From assembly GCF_002916655.1 (NCBI RefSeq), contig NZ_PPSM01000019.1, forward strand, positions 1 through 46,200: a stretch of 46,200 bases of DNA. Reading direction: 5' to 3'. Shown piece after piece: positions 21,781-28,741 of the stretch; position 1 is the stretch's first letter; each line of letters opens with the position of its first letter. The position numbers were made by a program, and so were the translations under genes. This stretch comes from Novosphingobium sp. HII-3 (GTDB lineage: Bacteria > Pseudomonadota > Alphaproteobacteria > Sphingomonadales > Sphingomonadaceae). Under the pieces are notes generated by a model. That model did not search any database. It was not told where the DNA came from and saw only the letters and a list, made by a program, of their open reading frames with translations.

Positions 21781-22413
21781 ATGCCGCCCGATGTGCCTGC
21801 CCGTGTTCCCTTGCCGATCGCCATGCCCGATGATGCGTTCGGAGCAGCGCTGATCGAGCAGGCGGCGGCGCTAAGCGCCTATGCGCGGCGACTGACTGGA
21901 GGGGGTGCCGATGCCGACGACCTTCTGCAGGACACCATGCTCAGGTGCTGGACCGCGCGCGCCAGCTTCGCGGCGGGAACAAGCCTCGCCGCCTGGGCGC
22001 GGACCGTGATGAAGAACAGCTTTCTCACCGGTCGCCGCCGCGCCCGCTTTCATGCCGACCTGCCCGAAGAGGCGCGCGACCGCATGCTACGGGTGGACGA
22101 GACCCAGAGCCTCGCCGTCTGGCTGCGGGATACGGATTGGGCGCTCAGCGAACTCCCGATCCACCAACGCGAGGCGGTGCTGCTGGCGAGCCAAGGCGTG
22201 TCCATCGAGGATGGCGCGGCGCAGCTCGGCATTGCCCCAGGCACATTCAAGAGCCGCATCGCACGCGGGCGGACTCGGCTGCGCGCCCTCATCGAGGAGC
22301 GATCGACGCCGCTGCTGGCCGACAGGACCGGCCGCGATACGCTCCCGTCAGCGGCCAAGCGGCCCATCCACCTGCGGAAAAGGCGGGACTGGCGGGGCGT
22401 CAAGATCGGCTGA
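21781..22413 (+). CDS. ECF sigma factor, EcfG-like
   Basis: The 210-residue protein has sigma region 2 (LSAYARRLTGGGADADDLLQDTMLRCW, then LAAWARTVMKNSF) and region 4 (LPIHQREAVLLASQGVSIEDGAAQLG, then GTFKSRIARGRTRLR). The pattern is closest to EcfG-type sigma factors of the alphaproteobacterial general stress response. The ATG at 21781 follows GGAGAATGAG. No NepR-like anti-sigma gene is visible beside it, but an HWE kinase and a receiver gene lie 2 kb downstream. The last 35 residues are basic and unique. Confidence 0.8.
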   Translation: MPPDVPARVPLPIAMPDDAFGAALIEQAAALSAYARRLTGGGADADDLLQDTMLRCWTARASFAAGTSLAAWARTVMKNSFLTGRRRARFHADLPEEARDRMLRVDETQSLAVWLRDTDWALSELPIHQREAVLLASQGVSIEDGAAQLGIAPGTFKSRIARGRTRLRALIEERSTPLLADRTGRDTLPSAAKRPIHLRKRRDWRGVKIG

Positions 22414-22498
22414 TCCCCGGTGTGCCTGTCGGCTTGTTGCTTTTCTTAACGGTTTGCCGGTAGCGTGCGCGCACCTGCGGAGACGCGGGTGGAGGCGT

Positions 22499-22607
22499 GG
22501 AAACCTCCTGAAACACGAGCCGGTCGAGCTTCATCGACCGGGTGGCGGGCGCGCATGTCCAAGCCACCCGGCCAAAGGCGTCCGCGCCTGACGTGTTTCA
22601 GGTTTCC
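22499..22607 (+). ncRNA. Candidate structured RNA with four-way-junction fold
   Basis: An outer stem pairs 22499-22505 with 22601-22607 and 22509-22517 with 22592-22600: 16 bp with a single TCC bulge. Inside are three hairpins: 22520-22527/22534-22541 (8 bp perfect), 22542-22546/22563-22567 (extendable to 7 bp in competition with the first), and 22576-22580/22585-22589. GGAGG at 22491-22495 could instead pair with CCTCC at 22504-22508, giving a switchable alternative. Strand is assumed from the downstream cyclase gene; a DNA element such as a MITE is possible. Confidence 0.45.
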
Positions 22608-22615
22608 AACACCCG

Positions 22616-22663
22616 GTTCAGTGGCCGGCACGTCTCCGAAATGGGGCGTGCCGCCGGCTGAAC
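22616..22663 (+). terminator. Strong hairpin after the cloverleaf-like element
   Basis: GTTCAG (22616) pairs with CTGAAC (22658), and CGGCACG (22626) pairs with CGTGCCG (22647), with a small internal loop between them. No T-run follows, so Rho-independent termination is uncertain; it may be a further domain of the same structured RNA. Confidence 0.4.
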
Positions 22664-22719
22664 AGGAACACTTGGGGCGGGAATGAGCTTGGAGAACCTT
22701 TTGACCGAGTAGGACATGC

Positions 22720-23643
22720 GTGAATAGTCATCTGCCTGTCGGCCGCCTCGCCGATCGCCTTCATTCCCTGCCGCGTGAGCGCGCCTGGTTCGCGATCCTC
22801 CTCAGCGTCACGGCGCTGGCGCTGGCGGACGCACATTTTTCCCGGATGGGTCTCGCGCCGCTCTATATCCCGATCGTCTGCGCCGCCTGCTGGGCGTTGG
22901 GAAGCCGTGCTGGCTATCTGGTGGCGATCGTTGCGGCGGTCCTCGCCGTCGTGCCGCATCTCGCCGAACTTCCAGGGCTCTCCCCCGCCCTGCTCGGGGC
23001 AAGGATGGCCGTGCGCGCCGTCACCTATGTTTTCGTCGCCGCCATTGTTCTCAGCTTCCGCCGGTCCTTCGACCGAGAGCACCACCTGGCGGCACGCGAC
23101 CGCATGACCGATGCGCTCAACAAGGAGACGTTCCGCGAGCGCGTGATCCATCGTCTCGATCTAGCGGTGCCTGCCCGACAATCCTTCCTGCTCGCGATCC
23201 TTGATCTCGACGACTTCAAGGGCCTCAATAACCGCCACGGCCATGTTGCGGGCGACGAGGTGCTGCGCACCTTCGCACAGGGCGCGCGGGGGATCATCCG
23301 GCGTGAGGATGATTTCGGCCGAATCGGCGGCGACGAGTTCGCCTTTCTGCTTCCCGTCCATTCGGCCGAGGAAGCGGTGTATTTCGCTCGCTCGCTTCAC
23401 AAGCGCCTGTCATCGGTTCTGGCCGGCACGCCTCATCCGGTGACGTGCAGCATGGGCGCGCTGCTGATTCAGCCCGAGACCCCGCGTGACGAACCCTCGT
23501 TGATGCACGCGGTCGATCAGCTCATGTACGCGGTCAAGCGCGCTGGGAAGAACGCCGTGGAGATCGGTCGCGCGGCGACAGATCGAGCCCCGGACACCCC
23601 TGTTCCGTCAAGGCTCCGGGTTCCCATCGAGGCATGTCTATGA
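22720..23643 (+). CDS. Diguanylate cyclase (GGDEF) with membrane-bound N-terminus
   Basis: The 307-residue protein has about four predicted membrane segments in residues 20-115 and a GGDEF domain from residue 125. The active-site motif GGDEF is intact at 203-207, and an RxxD inhibitory-site motif (RRED) lies five residues before it, so it should make c-di-GMP with product inhibition. There is no EAL domain. The start is a GTG (22720); the nearby ATG is out of frame. The end overlaps the next small gene. The long structured leader upstream may regulate it. Confidence 0.85.
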   Translation: MNSHLPVGRLADRLHSLPRERAWFAILLSVTALALADAHFSRMGLAPLYIPIVCAACWALGSRAGYLVAIVAAVLAVVPHLAELPGLSPALLGARMAVRAVTYVFVAAIVLSFRRSFDREHHLAARDRMTDALNKETFRERVIHRLDLAVPARQSFLLAILDLDDFKGLNNRHGHVAGDEVLRTFAQGARGIIRREDDFGRIGGDEFAFLLPVHSAEEAVYFARSLHKRLSSVLAGTPHPVTCSMGALLIQPETPRDEPSLMHAVDQLMYAVKRAGKNAVEIGRAATDRAPDTPVPSRLRVPIEACL

Positions 23644-23840
23644 CGAATGACGACACAGCCCTCTCGCTTATGAGGATGGCATTGGCCCAACTGGATCGGA
23701 GCGGCCGAGGCGCGACGGCCACCGCCGTCCATTTGCAAGCCGCGATCGACGCCGCGACCGGAGCCGGCCCGATGCAACCCGGCGAGCTGCTGGACGACGA
23801 GGGGGCGTTTCCTTTTGAGCCTCTTGCATCGCGTCAGTGA
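23634..23840 (+). CDS. Small conserved-looking hypothetical protein
   Basis: The 68-residue product contains ALSLMRMALAQLDRSG and AVHLQAAIDAATG, a pattern of small proteins I recall from sphingomonads. Its start overlaps the end of the cyclase gene (ATG at 23634, or ATGA-type overlap using 23640), so it is translationally coupled to it. It converges on the receiver gene 10 bp away. Function unknown. Confidence 0.55.
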   Translation: MSMTNDDTALSLMRMALAQLDRSGRGATATAVHLQAAIDAATGAGPMQPGELLDDEGAFPFEPLASRQ

Positions 23841-23850
23841 AGCAGCCCTG

Positions 23851-24219
23851 TTAGGCAGGGTTGAGCGCGCCAGAAAGCGCCCCGATCAGCAGCTCGCGCG
23901 AAGCGGGCTTGTGGAAGGTCGGGCGTGAGGCGTGGGCAGCCGGGATCATGCTGGCCGCACCCGTGGCGAAGATGAAGGGCACGCCGCGACGGTCCAGTTC
24001 GTCCGCGATCGGGAACGAGGTTTCGGAGCCAAGTTGCACATCGAGGCTGGCGACATGAGGCGACGAGTCCAGCGCCGCGAGGGCATCCCGCACGCAATCG
24101 ACAGGGCCGACGATTTCCGCGCCGGCTTCAGATATTATCTCAACCAGCGTAGCCGCGACCCAATAATCATCTTCGACAACCAGCACGCGAAGGCCGCTGA
24201 TCCCGTCTTGTTTAGTCAT
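23851..24219 (-). CDS. Single-domain response regulator
   Basis: The 122-residue product is a lone receiver domain: acidic pocket VVEDD near residues 15-18, phosphorylatable Asp60 in ASLDVQLG, then FATG and the conserved lysine in HKPAS. It has no output domain, so it probably acts as a phosphate sink or relay. The ATG at 24219 fits the family; the longer frame upstream is not receiver-like. It is divergent from the HWE kinase gene with a 141-bp shared upstream region. Confidence 0.85.
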   Translation of the reverse strand: MTKQDGISGLRVLVVEDDYWVAATLVEIISEAGAEIVGPVDCVRDALAALDSSPHVASLDVQLGSETSFPIADELDRRGVPFIFATGAASMIPAAHASRPTFHKPASRELLIGALSGALNPA

Positions 24220-24360
24220 GCCGCACCAAGCATTTACGCAGCCGTTCCACCGATCAGCGCAGCAACGCGCCGTCTGGCTCTGTGCTCCACGCGAACGTGC
24301 AAAATGTTCGTCCTGGGCTCCCGATTGCTCTAAGTAGCCGGGTAGGGGGCACGTAGAGTT

Positions 24361-24963
24361 ATGGTCGATACTGAAACCCGGATTCGTGAGCTTGAGCATC
24401 GGTTCAGGAACATTCTCACTGTCGTTCGTTCCCTTGTCAGCCAGAGCTTGCAGGCGGCCGATTCGATCGAAGACGCCCGATCGACCATTGACGAGCGATT
24501 GGAGGCGCTGGGCAACGCGACCGAGCAGCTTCTATCCCACAACTGGCAGGCGGCGCCCCTGCCCGCGCTGGCGGAAAATGCGCTGGGCCACTTCACCCTC
24601 TACGCGGAGCGGCTTCGCCTCGACGGCCCCACGGTCACGATCGGCCCCAGGGCGGCGATGACGTTGACCCTCGCCTTTCACGAGCTGGCGACGAACGCGA
24701 TCAAATATGGGGCCCTGTCCAATGAGGCGGGCACGATCGAGCTGACATGGAAGGTGCTGGATTCGGGCACCGAAGCCGAGCTTTGGATGCAATGGGCCGA
24801 ACGGGGTGGCCCGCCAGTCGTCAGGCCCGAGCGGCGGGGCTTTGGGTCGCGGCTGATATGCACGGCCGTGAGCCGCAGCTTGCGCGGCCGTGCCGAGATG
24901 GAGTTTCCCGCCTCGGGCGTCGTGTGGACCTTGCTCGCTCCTCTGGCTGCGGTCGAGCTATGA
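24361..24963 (+). CDS. HWE-family histidine kinase without sensor domain
   Basis: The 200-residue protein begins almost directly at the kinase core. Phospho-acceptor His13 lies in ELEHRFRNILTVVRSLVSQS, the N-box is FHELATNAIKYGALS, the characteristic W-x-E is in WAERGGPP, and GFGSRLI is the G-box. HWE kinases are typical of alphaproteobacteria and often feed the general stress response. Lacking any sensor region, it must take its signal from a partner. The divergent receiver gene is the obvious substrate. Confidence 0.88.
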   Translation: MVDTETRIRELEHRFRNILTVVRSLVSQSLQAADSIEDARSTIDERLEALGNATEQLLSHNWQAAPLPALAENALGHFTLYAERLRLDGPTVTIGPRAAMTLTLAFHELATNAIKYGALSNEAGTIELTWKVLDSGTEAELWMQWAERGGPPVVRPERRGFGSRLICTAVSRSLRGRAEMEFPASGVVWTLLAPLAAVEL

Positions 24964-25109
24964 TCGATCCGGATACAGGATACCCCGCCGCTAAGCCTTG
25001 GTTCATCGCGCATGCCTGTCTCTCCGGCCCACGCTCCTTGCTGGATCGGGTCCCTCTCGCCACTTTGATCGTCTCTTTTATCAGGGTCTGAAATCCGGAG
25101 CACGTCTGT

Positions 25110-25556
25110 ATGTCCAAACCGCTCTCCCCCGAAACAATGGCTTTGGTGAAAGCTACGGCGCCTGCGCTCCAGCAGCACGGCGTGGAGATTACCACGCGCA
25201 TGTATCAGCGCCTGTTCGTCGATCCGGAGATCAAGGCGCTGTTTGACATGGCCGCGCACGAATCCGGCGCGCAGCCTAAGCGGCTAGCGGCCGCGATCCT
25301 CGCCTTCGCGCAGAACGTCGACAAGCTCGACGTGCTGAAACCCGCGATCGAACGCATCGCCGCGCGCCATGTCGAGACCCATATCAAGCCCGAACATTAT
25401 CCTGCGGTCGCCAATGCGCTGTTGCCGGCGATCCGCGACATATTGGGCGAGGCGGCAACCGATGAGGTTCTGAACGCCTGGGGCGAGGCCTACTGGTTCC
25501 TGGCCGATATCCTTATCAACCGTGAGGCGCAGCTCTACCAGACCGAGGCGGCATGA
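25110..25556 (+). CDS. Single-domain bacterial hemoglobin
   Basis: The 148-residue protein aligns by motif with Vitreoscilla-type globins and the globin part of flavohemoglobin. TyrB10 is Tyr32 (TTRMYQRLF), PheCD1 is Phe45, and the proximal histidine is His87 (AARHVETHIKPEHY). It should bind heme and O2 or NO. There is no reductase domain. The ATG at 25110 follows a weak binding site. It follows the kinase by 146 bp and could belong to a stress or NO response, which is an inference. Confidence 0.88.
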   Translation: MSKPLSPETMALVKATAPALQQHGVEITTRMYQRLFVDPEIKALFDMAAHESGAQPKRLAAAILAFAQNVDKLDVLKPAIERIAARHVETHIKPEHYPAVANALLPAIRDILGEAATDEVLNAWGEAYWFLADILINREAQLYQTEAA

Positions 25557-25637
25557 TCGCCGCAGCGGACTGCTCCTCCCAAAAGGAGGTGAGAAGCCGA
25601 TCCTAAAATTGGTGGCCGATGCGGCCAGCCAAGATGC

Positions 25638-25853
25638 TCATTGTTCAACGCCATTTGCGAGTTTCAGAAGCTTGGTCTCGATGCCTTTCAGGCCAGCAAT
25701 GGCCTCATGGTCGGCGACTGACCAACCATCGCTTTTTGCGTCTTCTTGGTTCCGCTGCATCCTTGCGATGATCGAGGCTGCCTCATACACCTCTTTCGCC
25801 CCGCCGTGACCACCAACATCGAGTTGGTGCGCGAGCGTCGTGAGGCGATTCAC
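25638..25853 (-). CDS. Small hypothetical protein, possibly part of a frameshifted gene
   Basis: The 71-residue product (GTG at 25853) reads like a real helical protein (LTTLAHQLDVGG, EVYEAASIIARMQRNQED, AIAGLKGIETKLLKL). A 36-codon frame just upstream (25850-25960, also GTG) ends in a TGA overlapping this start and is likewise protein-like (HEALKTLGDALKAGPKAL). The two may be coupled genes or one gene broken by a one-base shift. They lie beside the truncated traA remnant, opposite in direction. No family recognised. Confidence 0.4.
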   Translation of the reverse strand: MNRLTTLAHQLDVGGHGGAKEVYEAASIIARMQRNQEDAKSDGWSVADHEAIAGLKGIETKLLKLANGVEQ

Positions 25854-26061
25854 AAAGTTCGTCCGGCCTGCGCACCAGTGCTGCGGGCGAGAGCCTTCGG
25901 CCCTGCTTTGAGGGCGTCTCCCAAGGTTTTCAGCGCTTCATGATGAGGGGAATCGGACACGGCAGCTCCGAGGGATCGTCATCATCGTTCATAATCACGA
26001 AAGCGGAGGACGACGGGGTTCCCCGCCGTCCCTCCGTCTCAGATGGGATAGGTCGAGCCGT

Positions 26062-27027
26062 AATGCCGCGGTCGATCACGGCTACGCCGCTACCTTCCAC
26101 AAGGCGCAGGGCGTGACGGTCGATCGCGCCCACGTTCTCGCCACCCCCGGCATGGACCGGCACAGCGCCTATGTTGGCATGTCGCGACACCGCGACGGCG
26201 CGCAGCTCCATTACGGCCGCGACGACTTCGCCGACCAGCGCCAGCTTGTCCGCGCCCTGTCGCGCGACCGGGGCAAGGACATGGCCGGTGACTACGCCCG
26301 GCCCGAGCAGGATCAGGCGCGCGCGTTCGCCGATCGGCGCGAGATCCGGTTCCCGGAACTCGCGCGTCAGGTGGTCGAGAAGGTGCAGGCCAAGGCGCGG
26401 GGCATGTTCGCCGGGTTCCGGCCGAAACCAGCGGCGGAAAAAACGACGTCGCCGGAGCGCCTCGCGGCCGATCGGCCGCTGGCGCCCTCGCAGGCCCGCG
26501 CGATCGAACGCTATGGGCGCGCCGCAGCGGATATAAGCCGGATGCGGGACAAGGGATTGCCGGTGCTGGCGCACCAGGAACAGGCGCTGGCGAAGGCCGG
26601 CGACGCGCTCGACCAGGTGCGGCCGCATGGCGCGCGCGACCTCGCCAGCGCGATCGAGCGCGACCCCCGGCTCGCGCGCGACGCGGCCGAGGGCAACACT
26701 GGCGGGGCGGCGAAGGCGATGGAGACGGAGCGCCAGGTCCGCACCGACCCGGAGAAGCGCGCGGGCCGGTTCGTGGAGCAGTGGCAGGGCATGAAGGAAG
26801 CGCGGGCCAACATGGAGCGTGCCGGCGACCGCGCGGGCGCGGAGAAACTTGGCAAGCGGATGGAGGGCATCGCGGGCGGGTTGCACCGCGACCCACAGCT
26901 CGAATCCGTGTTGCGCCGTCGCGCCCCCGAGCTGGAGTTGAACATGGAGCGGGGCAAGTCGATCGGGCAGGAGCTGGCGCAGTCGGTCGGACAAGGCCGC
27001 GACCGTGATCGTGGCATGAGCCGGTAA
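26062..27027 (+). pseudogene. traA remnant, C-terminal third only
   Basis: Similarity to TraA begins abruptly at VDHGYAATFHKAQGVTVD and runs to the stop, so the relaxase domain and most helicase motifs are missing. It is collinear with residues about 655-977 of the intact TraA but diverged throughout, with several short gaps, so it is not a recent duplication. No start codon or binding site fits. It is probably left from recombination with another plasmid of the same family. Confidence 0.85.
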
Positions 27028-27036
27028 GGGGGACGG

Positions 27037-27756
27037 GTGGCGGACGAGGACGACCAGGACGAGGCAGGCGCGGCCGAGGCGTTCGAGGCCATGCGTGGTG
27101 AGCTGGCGCTGTTGCGCCGCGCCGTGGAGGGTCTGGCGGCCGAGCGCGGCGCGATCGACGTGCCGGACTATACCGAGACGTTGGGGCGGATGCAGAAGGG
27201 CGTGGACGCCACGGCCGACCGTATCGCCGTCATCAATGACGTGATCGCGCGGAGTCCGGCGCTGGCGATGACGCCCGAGCAAATGGCACAGCGTATCGCC
27301 GCAGCCGGTAACGCCGCCCGGCGCGAGGACCAGGTGGCGCTCGCTACCGGGCGCAAGGGACTGGAGGACGTGACGCGCCAGCTTCACGGGCTTGTCGCAT
27401 CGGCGCGGCATGCCGGCGAGCAGAACAGACGGCTAGCATGGTCAGCGATCGGCGGCGTCGCGATCGGCATGGTGTTATGGGCAGCCGGCGCGGGCGTCGT
27501 GGCGCGCGCCGTGCCGGAAAGCTGGCTATGGCCAGAGAAGATGGCATCGCGCAGCTTGCGCTTGGACACTTGGACCGCAAGCCGGCGACTGGCGGCTGTC
27601 AGCCAGCCCGACACTTGGAACACGATGGTTGCGGGTGCAGTGATCGCCCAAGCAAATCAGGAGACGCTTGAACAATGTCGGCGGGCAGCCAACAAGGCAG
27701 GCGAGCCAGTGCGATGCACTGTCAGGATTAAGCCGGAGGGGAGGAGGGGGGAATAA
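27037..27756 (+). CDS. DUF6118 family protein, second copy
   Basis: The 239-residue product starts at a GTG preceded by GGGGG and parallels the protein at 16441: an acidic start, VEGLAAERGAIDVPDYTETLGRM, a membrane segment near residues 139-157, and paired C-terminal cysteines (QCRRAANKAGEPVRCTV). The frame is complete, so unlike the traA fragment before it this gene could still be expressed. Function unknown. Confidence 0.75.
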   Translation: MADEDDQDEAGAAEAFEAMRGELALLRRAVEGLAAERGAIDVPDYTETLGRMQKGVDATADRIAVINDVIARSPALAMTPEQMAQRIAAAGNAARREDQVALATGRKGLEDVTRQLHGLVASARHAGEQNRRLAWSAIGGVAIGMVLWAAGAGVVARAVPESWLWPEKMASRSLRLDTWTASRRLAAVSQPDTWNTMVAGAVIAQANQETLEQCRRAANKAGEPVRCTVRIKPEGRRGE

Positions 27757-27854
27757 TGAACCTGCGGCGTCACTCCGGACCCGAGCTGTTGCGGTTTATC
27801 GAGTGGTGGGATCAAGCACCGCGTACGATTGAGAAGCGCGGCGGAATCTCTTAG
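27756..27854 (+). CDS. Short open frame overlapping the DUF6118 stop
   Basis: A 32-codon frame starts at an ATG overlapping the preceding stop (TAATG), the same arrangement as the DUF1971 gene after the first DUF6118 copy, but the sequence is unrelated to it. It includes LLRFIEWWDQAPRTIEKRG. It could be a short coupled protein or the start of a truncated gene. Bases 27855-27991 hold nothing I recognise. Confidence 0.3.
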   Translation: MNLRRHSGPELLRFIEWWDQAPRTIEKRGGIS

Positions 27855-27991
27855 ATTGATCGCTGGAGGCTTTGTTCGCGGAGACGCGCACATTGCCTTC
27901 TTTTCGTTTTAGGAAGCGCTGCCCTAAGCGACAGAAGCCAGAGCTTTGACAATGCGGCATTCCGCGATGGAGCCGACCATGTATCTTGATC

Positions 27992-28741
27992 CTATCGGTG
28001 CAGACACGCGATGATGGCGGTCACGACGGCGGTGGTTTCCGCGACGTCGCGCACCCTCACTGTGTCGAGGCCGATTTCAGCAGCGGGATAGTCATTCCCA
28101 CCGGGGAATATCGCATCCCCGATGAACAGCATCCCGTCGAGCGGGACACCGCTCTCGGCACTCAGGCGCTTCAGGCCATAGCCCTTGTCGATCCCTGCTC
28201 TGGTCACGTCGATCGATGTCGTGCCACCGAGATTGATCGAGAGCTCCGGCAGCTTCGCGCGCAACGTGGCCTGCAACGCGGTCCTCTTCTTTCGGTCAGG
28301 ATCCCACGCTTCCTTTTCCTTCAGCGGCGCTGCCTGCCCCAGGCCCGAAAAGGTGATCTGGCTGCCCCGGTCCTCGATCCGTTCGCCCCAGATACGTTCG
28401 TCGGCGAGACCGGCATCGGTCAGCGCCTGATCGAAGGCCGTGCGGATCTTCGCCTTCTCCGCGTCGTCGAACAGTTCGGCATAGACCGCGCGCCAAGCGC
28501 CATTGATGAACCGATAGAGTTTCGTGCCTGTGGTCGGCATCAACCAGAGACGGTCGAGCGCGACGCCGGCAGGAAGGCGCGAGGCGATCTGCTTTTCGAA
28601 CTGCGGCCAGTCCCCGCCCGAGATCACCGCCACATCCGTGATGGCGAGCAATCGGGCGAGGATTGCGGCCATATCCTCCGATAACGGCCGCTTGCTCTCG
28701 GCAAGCGTGCCGTCGAGGTCGAAGGCGATCAGCCACTTCAT
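27992..28741 (-). CDS. HAD-IIB family phosphatase
   Basis: The 249-residue protein has the HAD nucleophile motif FDLDGTLAES near residues 7-16, a type IIB cap region, and the acidic motif FIGDAIFPGGNDYPA near the end. Relatives include phosphomannomutase-like and sugar-phosphate phosphatases. The substrate is unknown. It is the last gene of a seven-gene leftward cluster, and its start overlaps the ATPase stop as ATGA, so it is coupled to metal transport, which is unusual company for this enzyme. Confidence 0.8.
   Translation of the reverse strand: MKWLIAFDLDGTLAESKRPLSEDMAAILARLLAITDVAVISGGDWPQFEKQIASRLPAGVALDRLWLMPTTGTKLYRFINGAWRAVYAELFDDAEKAKIRTAFDQALTDAGLADERIWGERIEDRGSQITFSGLGQAAPLKEKEAWDPDRKKRTALQATLRAKLPELSINLGGTTSIDVTRAGIDKGYGLKRLSAESGVPLDGMLFIGDAIFPGGNDYPAAEIGLDTVRVRDVAETTAVVTAIIACLHR

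Larger units (their letters stand above)
22414..22719. other. 306-bp non-coding gap with strong secondary structure
   Basis: No gene is seen between the sigma factor and the diguanylate cyclase. The gap is dominated by a cloverleaf-like fold (22499-22607) and a second long hairpin (22616-22663), described separately. Upstream of them (22414-22498) nothing recognisable was found. Confidence 0.6.

Noticed and set aside
22497..22511. Four-codon leader peptide (GTG to TGA) before the structured element
   Set aside because: The GGAGG is only one base from the GTG, too close for initiation.
22499..22607. tRNA gene (cloverleaf appearance)
   Set aside because: The closing stem is 16 bp, and no T-loop, D-loop or anticodon pattern is present.
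25930..27411. 493-codon minus-strand open frame over the traA remnant
   Set aside because: The plus strand of this stretch clearly encodes TraA and DUF6118 homologs; the minus frame is their antisense shadow.
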